A stretch of DNA of 64,000 nucleotides, taken from NCBI RefSeq assembly GCF_001182895.1, contig NZ_LFQR01000004.1:124001-188000 (forward strand), written 5' to 3'. Position numbers and translations under genes: made by a program. Shown piece after piece: positions 53,749-64,000 of the stretch. This DNA is from Frateuria defendens. Its GTDB lineage: Bacteria; Pseudomonadota; Gammaproteobacteria; Xanthomonadales; Rhodanobacteraceae. The notes under the pieces are model-generated. The model did no database searches and was not told where the DNA came from. It worked only from the letters and a program-made list of their open reading frames with translations. Position 1 is the first letter of the stretch. Each line of letters begins with the position of its first letter.

Positions 53749-56088
53749 ATGCTCAGCATCGAACAACGCATCGCCCAGGACATCGCCGCCAAGCCCGACC
53801 AGGTGCACGCGGCCGTGGCACTGCTCGACGAAGGCGCCACCGTGCCGTTCATCGCCCGCTACCGCAAGGAAGCCACCGGCGGCCTCGACGACACCCAGCT
53901 GCGCCTGCTGGAAGAGCGCCTGCGCTACCTGCGCGAGCTGGAGGACCGCCGCGCCGCGATCCTCGCCAGCGTGGAGGAACAGGGCAAGCTCACCGAGTCG
54001 CTGAAGGCCGAGCTGCTGGAGGCCGACACCAAGGCGCGCCTGGAAGACCTCTACCTGCCCTACAAGCCCAAGCGCCGCACCAAGGCGCAGATCGCCCGCG
54101 AGGCGGGGCTGGAACCGCTGGCGCAGGGCCTGCGCGAAGACCCGACGCAGACGCCGGAGGCTTTCGCCGAAGGCTTCGTCGACGCCGAAAAGGGCGTACC
54201 CGACGTCAAGGCCGCGCTGGACGGCGCTCGCGCCATCCTGATGGAGGCCATCGCCGAGGACGCCGCCCTGGTCGGCGAACTGCGCGACTGGCTGTGGGAC
54301 AAGGGCCAGATCCACGCCAAGGTGGTGGCGGGCAAGGAGCAGGAAGGCGCCAAGTTCCGCGACTACTTCGACCACGCCGAGGCCATCGCCAAGATCCCCT
54401 CGCACCGCCTGCTGGCGCTGATGCGCGCGCGCAACGAGGGCGTGATCGAGCTCGATCTCTCGCCCGGCGCCGACCCCGAGCTGGGCCATGCCGAAGGCGA
54501 GGGCCGCGTGGCCGCGCACGCCGGCCTGTGCGACCAGGGCCGCGCCGCCGATGCCTGGCTGCGCGAGACGGTGCGCCTGACCTGGCGCGTGAAGCTGCAC
54601 CTGCACCTCACGCTCGACCTCTTCGGCCGCGTGCGCGAAGGCGCCGAGGACGAAGCCATCCGCGTGTTCGGCGACAACCTCAAGGACCTGATGCTGGCCG
54701 CGCCGGCCGGCGCCAGGACGGTGATGGGCCTGGACCCGGGCATCCGCACCGGCGTCAAGGTGGCGGTGGTCGATGCCACCGGCAAGCTGCTCGCCACCGA
54801 CACCGTCTACCCGCACGAGCCGCGGCGGCAGTGGAACGAGTCGCTGGCCGCGCTCGCCAGGCTGTGCGTGCAGCACGGCGTGGACCTGATCGCCATCGGC
54901 AACGGCACCGCCTCGCGCGAGACCGACAAGCTGGCCGGCGAGCTGATCAAGCTCGTGTCGCAGAAGATCGGGCCCGACGCCAAGCTGGCGAAGATCGTGG
55001 TGAGCGAGGCCGGCGCCTCGGTGTACTCGGCCTCCGAGCTCGCCGCCAAGGAATTCCCGGACCTCGACGTCAGCCTGCGCGGCGCCGTCTCCATCGCCCG
55101 CCGCCTGCAGGATCCGCTGGCCGAGCTGGTGAAGATCGAGCCCAAGGCGATCGGCGTGGGCCAGTACCAGCACGACGTGAACCAGGTGAAGCTGGCGCGC
55201 GCGCTCGACGCCCGCGTGGAGGACTGCGTGAACGCGGTAGGCGTGGACGTCAACACCGCCTCCGCCGCGCTGCTCGCGCGCGTGGCAGGCCTGTCCTCTT
55301 CCGTGGCGGAGAACGTGATCAAGCACCGCGACGCCCATGGCCCGTTCGCCAACCGCAAGGCGCTGCTCAAGGTGCCGCGGCTGGGCGAGAAGGCCTTCGA
55401 GCAATGCGCCGGCTTCCTGCGCGTGCCCAACGGCGACAACCCACTGGACGCGAGCGCGGTGCACCCGGAGGCCTACCCGGTGGTGGAGCGCATCATCGCC
55501 CAGTGCGGCCGCGAGGTGAAAAGCCTGATCGGCGACGCCGGCTTCCTGCGCGGCCTCAAGCCCGAACAGTACACCGACGAGCAGTTCGGCCTGCCCACCG
55601 TGCGCGACATTCTCAAGGAACTGGAGAAGCCCGGCCGCGACCCGCGCCCGGCCTTCGTCGCGCCGAGCTTCGCCGAGGGCGTGGAGGACCTGAAGGACCT
55701 CAGGCCCGGCATGATCCTCGAAGGCCGCGTCACCAACGTGGCCGCGTTCGGCGCCTTCGTCGACATCGGCGTGCACCAGGACGGCCTGGTGCACGTCTCG
55801 GCGCTCTCGCACAGCTTCGTCAAGGACCCGCGCGATGCGGTCAAGGCCGGCGACATCGTCAAGGTGAAGGTGATGGAGGTGGACCTGCCGCGCCAGCGCA
55901 TCGGCCTCTCCATGCGCCTGGACGACGAGCCCGGCCAGGCGCGCGGCGGCAAGCCGGGCGCGGGCAACGAGGCGCGCGGCCCGCGCGAGGGCCGCGGCGG
56001 ACGCGGCGGCTTCGGCGCGCCGAAGCCCTCGGCGCCGCCGGCCAACAGCGCCTTCGCCGATGCGCTGAAGAACGCGCTCAAGCGCTGA
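53749..56088 (+). CDS. tex: Tex family transcription accessory/RNA-binding protein
   Basis: 779 residues. Domains in order: Tex N-terminal helical domain (about 1-200, [26 protein letters not shown]), YqgF/RNase H-like (about 325-450, [21 protein letters not shown]), helix-hairpin-helix repeats (about 490-570, [20 protein letters not shown]), and a C-terminal S1 domain (about 650-725, [22 protein letters not shown]). A disordered Gly/Arg-rich tail ends it. Tex binds nucleic acid and helps expression of some virulence genes; exact role in this organism unknown. Length is normal. Confidence 0.95.
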   Translation: MLSIEQRIAQDIAAKPDQVHAAVALLDEGATVPFIARYRKEATGGLDDTQLRLLEERLRYLRELEDRRAAILASVEEQGKLTESLKAELLEADTKARLEDLYLPYKPKRRTKAQIAREAGLEPLAQGLREDPTQTPEAFAEGFVDAEKGVPDVKAALDGARAILMEAIAEDAALVGELRDWLWDKGQIHAKVVAGKEQEGAKFRDYFDHAEAIAKIPSHRLLALMRARNEGVIELDLSPGADPELGHAEGEGRVAAHAGLCDQGRAADAWLRETVRLTWRVKLHLHLTLDLFGRVREGAEDEAIRVFGDNLKDLMLAAPAGARTVMGLDPGIRTGVKVAVVDATGKLLATDTVYPHEPRRQWNESLAALARLCVQHGVDLIAIGNGTASRETDKLAGELIKLVSQKIGPDAKLAKIVVSEAGASVYSASELAAKEFPDLDVSLRGAVSIARRLQDPLAELVKIEPKAIGVGQYQHDVNQVKLARALDARVEDCVNAVGVDVNTASAALLARVAGLSSSVAENVIKHRDAHGPFANRKALLKVPRLGEKAFEQCAGFLRVPNGDNPLDASAVHPEAYPVVERIIAQCGREVKSLIGDAGFLRGLKPEQYTDEQFGLPTVRDILKELEKPGRDPRPAFVAPSFAEGVEDLKDLRPGMILEGRVTNVAAFGAFVDIGVHQDGLVHVSALSHSFVKDPRDAVKAGDIVKVKVMEVDLPRQRIGLSMRLDDEPGQARGGKPGAGNEARGPREGRGGRGGFGAPKPSAPPANSAFADALKNALKR

Positions 56089-56312
56089 ACCCCGCACGCG
56101 CGCCGCAGGGGCGGCGCGCGTCGATCCGCCGAAGCGCTTGCTGGAACTCCTCCTCGCACGGCGAGCCGGGCGCCCGCGTCGGACGAGGGCGAGACCTCGC
56201 CGTACCGGCCGCGCGGCCGTACCGCCGGCGATGCAGCGCAGCATGCGTTGGCGTACGGATATCGCTACCGTAACGCTCCTATTACAAACCTCCCGGACAG
56301 GAGCGTCACGCC

Positions 56313-58172
56313 ATGCCCCGCACCCATCTCGCCGGCGCCATCGCCGCCGCCCTGCTGTTCAGCGCCACCGCCAGCGCCACCGACTTCAGCAAGGTGGTGA
56401 TCATCGGCGACAGCCTGAGCGACGCCGGCAACATCTCGCTCGCCACCGCGCCGAGCCTCCAGCCGCCGCTGCACTTCACCACCAACCCGGGCCAGACCGC
56501 CCCCGAGCTGGTGGCCGCGGGGCTGGGCCTTCCGGTCGCGCCGTCGCTCGCCGGCGGCACCGACTTCGCCTTCGGCGGCGCCGGCCTGGTGCACAACTCG
56601 CCGGGCACGCCGGCCTCCGTGCCGCTGCTGACGCAGCAGTTGCAACTGGCCCTCGCCGCCGGCGGCGGTCGCGCCGACGCCGGGGCGCTGTACCAGGTGT
56701 GGGGCGGCGCCAACGACATCTTCTACCTCACCGCCACCTCCACCAACCCGAACGTGCTGGCGGCGGGCGCGGCCACCGCGGCGCAGACCGAGGTCGGCCT
56801 GCTGACCCGGCTGCAGGCGGCCGGCGCCAAGTACGTGGTGGTCTACACCCTGCCCGACATCGGCAAGACGCCCGCGGCGCTGGCCGGCGGAGCGAATGCG
56901 TCGGCCGGCGCCACCCAGCTCTCGGTGATCTACAACAGCACGCTCAACACCGGCCTCGCGCAGCTGAGCGGCAACGGCCTCAACGTGATCCCGGTGAACA
57001 CCTACTCGCTGCTCAACGAGGTGATCGCCAACCCCGCCGCCTACGGCTTCAGCAACGTGACGGTACCGGCCTGCGGCCTGGCCGCCAGCTCGGTGCGCTG
57101 CGGCCCGCAGGGCTCGGGCCTGCCCTACACCTACGCGCCGGGCACCGACCAGAGCTACCTGTTCGCCGACGGCGTGCACCCGACCGCCGCCACCCACCGC
57201 CTGCTCTCGCAGGTGGTGCTGGCGGAACTGGCCGCGCCGGGGCAGGTGTCGCTGCTCGGCGAGGCGCCGCTGGCCGCCACCGCCGCGCAGTACCGCGCGG
57301 TGCGCAACGAGATGCTCGCCGACGGCGAGGGCAGCGACACCCGCCTGTTCGCCACCGTCGACTACGGCCACCAGCGCTTCGACGCCACCGACAGCTCGCC
57401 CAAGGCCACCAGCGACAACGTCAACCTGAGCGTGGGCGCCGACGTGCGCGCGGGCGAGCATGTCTCGCTCGGCGTGATGCTCGGCCTCGGCCAGCAGCGC
57501 GCCGACTTCGCCCACGGCGCCGGCAGCTACAAGATGCAGGACATCACCGGCCTGGGCTACGCCTTCTACCACAACGGCGGCGGCTACGTGGGCGGCTTCG
57601 CCAGCTTCGGCCAGTCCGACTTCACCGACATCGACCGCCACATTCAGCTCGGCTCGATGCGCCGCACGGAGAGCGGCAAGGCCGACGGCACCCACCTGGG
57701 CGGCGGCGTGGAAGGCGGCTGGTGGTTCCGCTTCGACGACGGCCTGCGCACCGGCCCGTTCGCCCACGTGGAATGGCAGACGGTGAAGGTCAACGGCTAC
57801 AACGAGAGCGGCAACGACAGCACCGCGATGTGGTTCGGCCGCCAGCAGCGCGACGCGCTGATCTCGATGCTGGGCTGGCGCCTGCAGGGCCAGTGGCAGG
57901 CCGGCGGCACCGTGCTCTCGCCCTACGCCGAAATCGCCTGGAACCACGACAGCAAGGCCGACCCGCGCGAGGTCACCGCCGGCCTGGTCGGCGTGAACGG
58001 CAGCTTCGCGCTCACCGGCTACGCCCCGGACAAGACCTGGGGCAGCGCCAACCTCGGCCTGTCGGCGCAGTTCACCCCGAACTTCTCCGGCTGGATCACC
58101 GTCGGCGGCCGCTTCAGCGACGACAGCCAGAAGGACAACAACGTGAACCTGGGCGTGAAATACGCCTTCTGA
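56313..58172 (+). CDS. Autotransporter GDSL-family esterase (EstA-like)
   Basis: 619 residues. Sec signal peptide to about residue 22 (AAALLFSATASA), then a SGNH/GDSL hydrolase passenger: nucleophile Ser34 in IIGDSLSDAGN, GGANDIFYL, and catalytic Asp286 and His289 in FADGVHPTAA. From about residue 345 a 12-strand autotransporter beta-barrel (LFATVDYGHQRFDATDS to the end) finishes with KYAF, with the C-terminal Phe needed for Bam assembly. It is a type Va surface esterase like Pseudomonas EstA. AGGAG lies ahead of the ATG. Ended by a strong bidirectional terminator. Confidence 0.93.
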   Translation: MPRTHLAGAIAAALLFSATASATDFSKVVIIGDSLSDAGNISLATAPSLQPPLHFTTNPGQTAPELVAAGLGLPVAPSLAGGTDFAFGGAGLVHNSPGTPASVPLLTQQLQLALAAGGGRADAGALYQVWGGANDIFYLTATSTNPNVLAAGAATAAQTEVGLLTRLQAAGAKYVVVYTLPDIGKTPAALAGGANASAGATQLSVIYNSTLNTGLAQLSGNGLNVIPVNTYSLLNEVIANPAAYGFSNVTVPACGLAASSVRCGPQGSGLPYTYAPGTDQSYLFADGVHPTAATHRLLSQVVLAELAAPGQVSLLGEAPLAATAAQYRAVRNEMLADGEGSDTRLFATVDYGHQRFDATDSSPKATSDNVNLSVGADVRAGEHVSLGVMLGLGQQRADFAHGAGSYKMQDITGLGYAFYHNGGGYVGGFASFGQSDFTDIDRHIQLGSMRRTESGKADGTHLGGGVEGGWWFRFDDGLRTGPFAHVEWQTVKVNGYNESGNDSTAMWFGRQQRDALISMLGWRLQGQWQAGGTVLSPYAEIAWNHDSKADPREVTAGLVGVNGSFALTGYAPDKTWGSANLGLSAQFTPNFSGWITVGGRFSDDSQKDNNVNLGVKYAF

Positions 58173-58192
58173 GCGCCCCGTCGCCCGCCAGC

Positions 58193-58222
58193 AAAAAGGC
58201 CGCCCGGGGGCGGCCTTTTTGT
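58193..58222. terminator. Bidirectional intrinsic terminator
   Basis: AAAAAGGCCGCC (58193-58204), loop CGGG, GGCGGCCTTTTT (58209-58220). A T-run on each strand serves both the esterase gene (+) and the convergent lipoprotein gene (-). The recurrent GGACGTCCAGACGTCC motif follows at 58225-58240. Confidence 0.85.
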
Positions 58223-58252
58223 TTGGACGTCCAGACGTCCGTATCGGCGAAC

Positions 58253-59101
58253 TTACTTGGCCTTGCCGCCGGCCAGCCCGTAGAGGGTCTGCGCCTGCTG
58301 CTTGAGCGCAGCGGCGGCATCGTCGCCCAGCACGTCGGTCTTGCCGTCGGCCTCGGACTGCTTGAGCAGCAGCTGGCCGTTGTCGTCCCAGCCGGCGCGC
58401 ACGGTGGAGCTCGGCTTGGCGCTCTGGCTGGCCTTCTTCTGCTGCACCACCACCCACGGCTTGCCGTCCTTGTAGGCGTAGTCGGTGCTGGTGAAGCCCT
58501 TGTTGCCGTAGTCCGCCTGCTCGCGGATGAAGCGCACCTCGTTGTTGGCGCGGAACACCTGCCAGGCGCGCGAGACGTCCTTCTCCAGCTTCGAGCCGTT
58601 GCTGATCTTCATGCCGCCGATCTGCTTCTGCAGGCCCTGGAAGTCGGCCAGCTCCTTCTCGGCCGGGGTCTGCTCGGCCACCAGCTGGATCGACACCTGG
58701 TTCGAGGCGCCCTTGGTCAGCACCGGCGCCTGCAGCGGCATGCTGTAGTGGCGGTCGCCGTCGGTGAGGTCGGCCTTGATCACGTAGAGGTCGTCCGCCT
58801 TCACCTCGGCCGGGTTGAAGTCGAGCTCGAACGAGACCGGGAACTGCGTGGCCGGCTCGATCGTCTTGCTGGCCAGCGGCGCGGCGCCCTGCGCCGACAC
58901 GTCGACCAGGTTCACCACCAGCTTGGCGGCGGAGGAAGGCTGGCCGCCACCGCGCACGCTGACCGTGCCAGTCACCTTGTTGCCCGCGGCCTGGGTGGAC
59001 GAGGCACCTTCCTGCGCATCCTGCGATGTCGAACCCGAACCGTTGCAGCCGGCAAGAGCCAGTGCGGCAACGGACACCATCGTGCAAACGAACCTGCGCA
59101 T
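58253..59101 (-). CDS. YbaY-family lipoprotein
   Basis: 282 residues. Lipoprotein signal peptide with lipobox LAGC (Cys19), then a Ser/Gly/Gln linker. Residues about 42-140 form a YbaY/YscW-like beta domain (VTGTVSVRG, LVVNLVDVSAQGAAPLASKT, PVSFELDFNPAEV, LYVIKADLTDGDRHYSM). The remaining half has Lys-rich helices and a beta-rich region (DYAYKDGKPWVVVQQKK) not assigned. GAGG lies seven bases ahead of the ATG at 59101; upstream in-frame residues are not signal-like. Probably a periplasm-facing outer-membrane lipoprotein of unknown role. Confidence 0.82.
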   Translation of the reverse strand: MRRFVCTMVSVAALALAGCNGSGSTSQDAQEGASSTQAAGNKVTGTVSVRGGGQPSSAAKLVVNLVDVSAQGAAPLASKTIEPATQFPVSFELDFNPAEVKADDLYVIKADLTDGDRHYSMPLQAPVLTKGASNQVSIQLVAEQTPAEKELADFQGLQKQIGGMKISNGSKLEKDVSRAWQVFRANNEVRFIREQADYGNKGFTSTDYAYKDGKPWVVVQQKKASQSAKPSSTVRAGWDDNGQLLLKQSEADGKTDVLGDDAAAALKQQAQTLYGLAGGKAK

Positions 59102-59181
59102 GAGGAAACCTCTTTCCGGATAGGTAATGCGGTCATGAAAAGCAGGCGCCAGGCGCCAGGGCTTTCCGGAGGGGAACATCA

Positions 59182-59211
59182 AGAATAGCGGAAAGAATTA
59201 TTACGACGCAA
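59182..59211 (-). promoter_or_regulatory. Predicted promoter of the lipoprotein gene
   Basis: On the minus strand: TTGCGT (59211-59206), 18 bases, TATTCT (59187-59182), about 80 bases upstream of the start. The region is unusually AT-rich for the window, which supports promoter function. Confidence 0.4.
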
Positions 59212-59796
59212 AAAGTCAAGCCTGGCTGCGACATTCTAGCCCCGCGTGCCGTGGCGGCTTCGTTTTTCCCGAAACCCGGCGCTCCGTTCGTCGACACCGA
59301 TGGTATCGATGCGCCGCCCGTTTGGCGCGGGCCTTCTCGAACTATGTCGAACAGCCGACGCGGACCCGGCATGGGCGCCGCCCGCGGCATGCCCGAAATG
59401 CTTTATCCGTTCTGCATGCGGCGGATTTCGGTATGCCTCGCCGGTGGCCAGCTGCACCGAAAAGCCGGTGCGGCGGGCAATGAAAAACGCCCGAAGCCGC
59501 CCGGCATGCGGCATTAAGCCACACTCCTGTCCAGCCGCTCCGCGGCCGAGCCGGCGCCAAACCGCAGCGGCACGCCCACCGGCGCTTCCGGGAAATGGCA
59601 CCGCAAGCCGCGCGGCGACGGCAACCTTAGCTGCGTTAAGTCGAATTTAATGCGACATCGCAAGTTGTCCCGGGTACTGTCAACCGCAGTGACGTTCTTG
59701 CGTTTGCAAAAGCCTGGCGTAAGGCAAAGCGTCCACACTGTGCATGGACGCCAAAAGCCCCGGCGTCGCCCTGAGACGTTCCCCCAGGAGCTCCAC
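59212..59796. other. Non-coding region upstream of the CI-type regulator
   Basis: About 585 bases with no supported gene and lower GC than average. An ORF at 59251-59517 has no RBS and no family-like content. GCGTTAA (59633-59639) and TTAATGC (59647-59653) form a 7-base inverted repeat with one mismatch and could be an operator for the adjacent regulator. No tRNA-like fold or clear terminator is seen. Confidence 0.35.
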
Positions 59797-60387
59797 ATGG
59801 ATCTTTCCCCGTACAAGACCTCCCCGGAGGCGGCCGCTGGCGGCGGCTCCTTTTCCGACCGCATCCGGCTGCTGATCCAGCGGGTGGGCAGCGCCACGGA
59901 AATCGCCCGCCTGTGCGGCTTTTCCGAAGGCGTGGTGCGCAGCTGGCGCGACGGCAACACCGACCCTTCGCGGGCACGCTGCCTCAAGCTGGCGCGCACG
60001 CTGGGCATCTCCCTGGTGTGGCTGGTGGCCGGCGAAGGCTCGATGCTGCAGCGCGACCTCGACACCGGCGCCGACGAAACCGGCAGCGAGCTGGTGACCA
60101 CCTCCCGCCTGCGCTCCTCCGGCCGCACCGGCGAGACGGCCGCCGCCGCATCCTTCACCACCTCGGGTGGCGTGGCCGGCATGGACCCGGACCGCCTGAG
60201 CGCCGCGATGCGCATCCTGCAGTCCGAGCTCGAACTGGCGGGCAGCCCGCTGCCGCTGGCCGAAAGCTCCGACCTGCTGAGCGAGCTGTACGAGATCCTC
60301 GGCCCCGGCAACCAGGTCGATGCCATCGCCATGCTGCGCTTCAACCAGCGCCTGGCGGAACGGATCGGCCGCAGCCAGGCGGCGTGA
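59797..60387 (+). CDS. CI-type helix-turn-helix regulator
   Basis: 196 residues. The N-terminal domain (about 18-80: FSDRIRLLIQRVGSATEIAR, LCGFSEGVVRSWRDG, LKLARTLGISLVWLVAGEG) is the phage CI repressor-type HTH. The C-terminal half has no S24/LexA peptidase motif; it is Ser/Thr/Gly-rich and then helical (LSAAMRILQSELELAG, NQRLAERIGR). So it would not self-cleave like lambda CI. AGGAG sits six bases ahead of the ATG. No phage genes nearby. It may be autoregulated through the inverted repeat upstream. Confidence 0.8.
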   Translation: MDLSPYKTSPEAAAGGGSFSDRIRLLIQRVGSATEIARLCGFSEGVVRSWRDGNTDPSRARCLKLARTLGISLVWLVAGEGSMLQRDLDTGADETGSELVTTSRLRSSGRTGETAAAASFTTSGGVAGMDPDRLSAAMRILQSELELAGSPLPLAESSDLLSELYEILGPGNQVDAIAMLRFNQRLAERIGRSQAA

Positions 60388-60393
60388 ACGCCT

Positions 60394-60421
60394 CCGGCGG
60401 CTGGGCTTCGCCAGCCGCCGG
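60394..60421. terminator. Hairpin between convergent regulator and glyS
   Basis: CCGGCGGCTGG (60394-60404), loop GCTTCG, CCAGCCGCCGG (60411-60421), perfect 11 bp, in a 66-base convergent gap. No T-run on either side. Confidence 0.5.
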
Positions 60422-60453
60422 GCGTGGGCCAACCGGCCGAACGCGCGCGGCGA

Positions 60454-62609
60454 CTACAGCCGCGCGATGTCCGCCACGGCGGTGAACTGGGCCTTCAGCT
60501 GGCCGAGCAGGGCCAGGCGGTTCGCCCGCACGGCAGGGTCTTCCGCGTTCACCAGCACGTTGTCGAAGAAGGCGTCCACCGGCGCCTGCAGCCTGGCGAG
60601 GCGAGTCAGCACGGCCGCGTAATCGCCCGCCGCCAGCGCGGCGGCCGTGTCGGCCTGCGCCGCGGCCAGCGCGGCGGCCAGGGCATGCTCGGCCTCGGCC
60701 TCGAAGTGGGCCGGCTCCACCACGGCGCCCAGCGGCGCGCCGCCTTCCTCCTGCTGCTTGCGCAGGATGTTCGCCACGCGCTTGTTCGCCGCGGCCAGGC
60801 TGGCCGCCTCCGGCTGGCGGCCGAATTCGGCCACGGCGCGCAGGCGGCGGTCGAAATCGAGCAGGCTCGCCGGCACCACCGCCAGCACCGCCTCGAACTG
60901 CTCGGCGGTAAAGCCCTGCTCGGCGTAGTAGCCGCGCAGGCGGTCCAGCACGAAGTCGTAGAGTTCGGCCGCCAGCGCGGCGCGGCGCGGGCCGGCGTCG
61001 AAGGCCGGCGGCTTGCCGTCCTTGCCGGCGCTCTTGCCGGGCTTGGCGAGGCCGGCCGCCAAGGCCGTCTCCGGCAGCAGCTCCAGCGCTTCGGCGAACA
61101 GCGCGCGCAGGTCGAGGCCGAGTTCACCCTCGACCAGGGTGCGCGCCAGGCCCAGCGCGGCGCGGCGCAGCGCAAACGGGTCCTTGTTGCCGGAAGGCTT
61201 GAGGCCCACCGCGAAGATGCCCGCCAGCGTGTCCAGCCGCTCGGCCGCCGCCAGCACCTGACCGACCTTGCCGGCGGCGATGGCGTCGCCCGCGAAGCGC
61301 GGCTGGTAGTAGCTGTCCAGCGCGTCGGCCACCTCCGGCGCCTCGCCGTGGTGCTGCGCGTAGTAGCGGCCCATCACGCCCTGCAACTCGGGGAATTCGC
61401 CCACCATGCGGGTGAGCAGGTCGCACTTGGCGAGCGCGGCGGCGCGGGTGGCGGCACCGGCATCCACGCCCACGCGGTTGGCCACCACGCGCGCCAGCTC
61501 CGCCACGCGCACGCTCTTGTCCCACACGCTGCCCAGCGCCTGCTGGTAGGTGACGTGCTTGAGCGCGTCCTGATAGTCCGCCAGCGGCGTCTTGAGGTCC
61601 TCGTCCCAGAAGAACTTGGCGTCCGCGAAGCGCGGGCGGATCACCCGCTCGTAGCCCTTGCGGATCTCCGCCGGGTCGCGGCTCTCGATGTTGGCGAGGC
61701 CGATGAAGTGCTCGGTGAGCTGGCCTTGGGCGTCGAACACCGGCACGAACTTCTGGTTGGTCTCCATGGTGGTGACCAGCGCCTCCGGCGGCACCGCCAG
61801 GAAGGCGCGCTCGAACGCGCAGGCGATCGCCACCGGCCATTCGGTGAGGTTGGCGATCTCCTCCAGCAGCGCCTCGTCCAGCCGCGGCGTGCCGCCGGTC
61901 GCCGCGGCGACGCGCGCCACTTCCCCGCGCACGCGCTCGCGGCGCTCGGCCGGATCGGCCAGCACCTTGGCCGCGCGCAGCGCGTCCAGCCAGCTGTCGG
62001 CGTCGGCCACGTGCACCGGCTGCGGATGCATGAAGCGGTGGCCGCGCGACATGCGTCCGCTCTTGAGGCCCAGCAGCTCGCCCTCGACGATCTCGGCGCC
62101 GTGCAGCATCACCAGCCAGTGCGCGGGGCGCACGAAGCTGTAGTCGTGGTCGGCCCAGCGCATCGGCTTGGGGATCGGCAGGCCCTTGAGCGCCTCGGCC
62201 ACGATCTCCGGCAACAGCGCGGCCACCGGCTGGCCCGGCTGCACGCTGCGGTAGACATACCAGGCGCCCTTCTCGGTCTCGAGCTTTTCCAGCTGCTCCA
62301 CCGCCACGCCGCAGGACTGCGCGAAGCCCAGCAGCGCCTTGCTCGGCTGGCCGTCCGGGCCGGTACCGGCGGCGAGCGCGGGGCCGCGCCGCTCGATCGC
62401 CTGCGCCGGCTGCGCCAGCGCCACGCCCGGCACGTAGGCGGCGAGGCGGCGCGGCGAGGCATAGGCGCGCGCGCCGTCCAGCGCAGCGTCGACGCCGCGC
62501 TTGGCGAGGCCGTCGGCAATGCCGCGCAGGAAGGCGCCGGCCAGTTCGTCCAGCGCCTTGGGCGGCAGCTCCTCGGTGCCCAGTTCGATCAACAGCGACT
62601 TGGCGGCGC

Positions 62610-62613
<4 letters not shown>
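60454..62613 (-). CDS. glyS: Glycyl-tRNA synthetase beta subunit
   Basis: 719 residues; with GlyQ charges tRNA-Gly. Starts [19 protein letters not shown], has [28 protein letters not shown], the RSxGHRFMHP-type [32 protein letters not shown] and a C-terminal DALR-type anticodon-binding region ([22 protein letters not shown]). Overlaps glyQ by ATGA, as in most bacteria with the alpha2beta2 enzyme. Full length. Confidence 0.96.
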
Positions 62614-63533
<920 letters not shown>

Positions 63534-63563
63534 AGCTTCCCGTGACCTGGAACAAAGCGCGCT

Positions 63564-63569
63564 AGTATA
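63564..63569 (-). promoter_or_regulatory. Predicted -10 of glyQS
   Basis: TATACT on the minus strand, 30 bases ahead of the glyQ start, within the 103-base divergent gap. No recognisable -35. Confidence 0.45.
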
Positions 63570-63636
63570 GCCCCAGCGGGCTCGTGCTCCGGCCGCTCCC
63601 GGCCGGCCGCATCGCCGCACGGGAGAATCATCCGGG

Positions 63637-64000
63637 ATGGCCGCCTCACCGCAAATCGCCTCCATGCTCGGCCGTCGCGGCCGCCTGGGACTGGACGACC
63701 TGCTCGCCGCCCTGGTGGTCGACGGCTACGTGCTGGCGGAAGACGCCAAGCGGGTACGCATGGGCGCGCGCGCCGGCCGCAGCACGGTGGAGCTGCACCC
63801 GCTGGTGCTGATCGCCAACGCCAAGCTGGACAACCAGCGCGAGCCCGGCCGCCCGCTGCGGCTGGAGGCGCTCACCGAGTGGCTGGCGGCCCAGGCCGGC
63901 CTGGCCTACCTCAAGATCGACCCGATGAAGATCAACGTGGGCGCCGTCACCCAGGTGGTGAGCCACGCCTACGCCCAGCGCCACCGCATCCTGCCGGTGG
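63637..64000 (+). CDS. GspE/PilB-type secretion ATPase (N-terminal part, cut by window end)
   Basis: 121 codons are visible. [21 protein letters not shown] is followed by a region like the MshEN (T2SS protein E N-terminal) domain: [43 protein letters not shown] and ILPV. This pattern is typical of assembly ATPases of type II secretion or type IV pili. The Walker motifs would be beyond the end, so the exact system cannot be named. Divergent from glyQ. Confidence 0.75.
   Translation, partial: MAASPQIASMLGRRGRLGLDDLLAALVVDGYVLAEDAKRVRMGARAGRSTVELHPLVLIANAKLDNQREPGRPLRLEALTEWLAAQAGLAYLKIDPMKINVGAVTQVVSHAYAQRHRILPV

Noticed and set aside
59251-59517. 88-codon ORF in the gap upstream of the CI-type regulator
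   Set aside because: No RBS, no recognisable domain, composition like random GC-rich sequence, and several frames are open here.

Overview
The window is about 70% GC with densely packed genes, many joined by ATGA or GTGA stop/start overlaps. The gene families (FecI-FecR-TonB receptor trio, class I KARI, BioH/BioC biotin genes, RhtA, MnmG, GlyQ/GlyS, Tex, a GspE/PilB-type ATPase) and the GC-rich palindromic repeats fit a gammaproteobacterium of the Lysobacterales (Xanthomonadales), most likely Rhodanobacteraceae. This placement is inferred from content and style, not from a search. The sequence is ordinary chromosome. I see no prophage, integrase, IS element, CRISPR array, tRNA or rRNA.

Layout. 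0-1.6 kb: 3' part of a CpdB-type periplasmic nucleotidase. 1.8-6.3 kb: ECF sigma factor, FecR-like anti-sigma factor and TonB-dependent receptor. 6.4-10.2 kb: threonine operon (leader peptide and attenuator, then hom-thrB-thrC). 10.3-12.9 kb: a Tat-type threonine aldolase homologue, an isochorismatase-fold hydrolase and a divergent TetR regulator. 13.0-25.6 kb: one branched-chain amino acid superoperon, leader peptide/attenuator-leuA-ilvE-leuC-leuD-leuB-ilvD-ilvC-ilvG-ilvM-ilvA. 25.6-32.6 kb: diguanylate cyclase, VOC protein, ubiA, a truncated PHP-family remnant, a glycosyltransferase divergent from a CDP-glycerol-type phosphotransferase, comF and a small membrane protein. 32.6-37.7 kb: biotin genes bioB-bioF-(trhO)-bioH-bioC. 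38-47 kb: persulfide dioxygenase-like hydrolase, rhtA exporter, BASS transporter, SnoaL-like protein, acyltransferase 3, tag, sterol desaturase-type hydroxylase, PhnA-like protein, a second threonine dehydratase-like enzyme and an aldose epimerase. 47.3-58.2 kb: pepN, a small conserved-looking ORF, mnmG, a GYF-RDD membrane protein, tex and an autotransporter esterase. 58.2-64 kb: YbaY-like lipoprotein, CI-type HTH regulator, glyS, glyQ and the start of a GspE/PilB-type ATPase.

How the genes work together. Two attenuator-controlled operons cover almost the whole route from aspartate semialdehyde to threonine, isoleucine, valine and leucine. Homoserine dehydrogenase, ThrB and ThrC make threonine. 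IlvA deaminates it, and IlvG/M, IlvC, IlvD and IlvE with LeuA/C/D/B make the branched-chain products. A threonine/homoserine exporter (RhtA), a second dehydratase and a threonine aldolase homologue lie elsewhere in the window. Both leader peptides are too short or too overlapped for routine gene calling, but each carries the expected run of regulatory codons.

Several repeat families explain most non-coding space: an element whose TTAGAGCCTG end supplies the stop codon of the preceding gene (2 copies), CTCTCCCC/GGGGAGAG palindromes placed between convergent genes (3 sites), GGAGCGCGC-type REP units (3), and a short GACGTCCAGACG motif found both inside and between genes.
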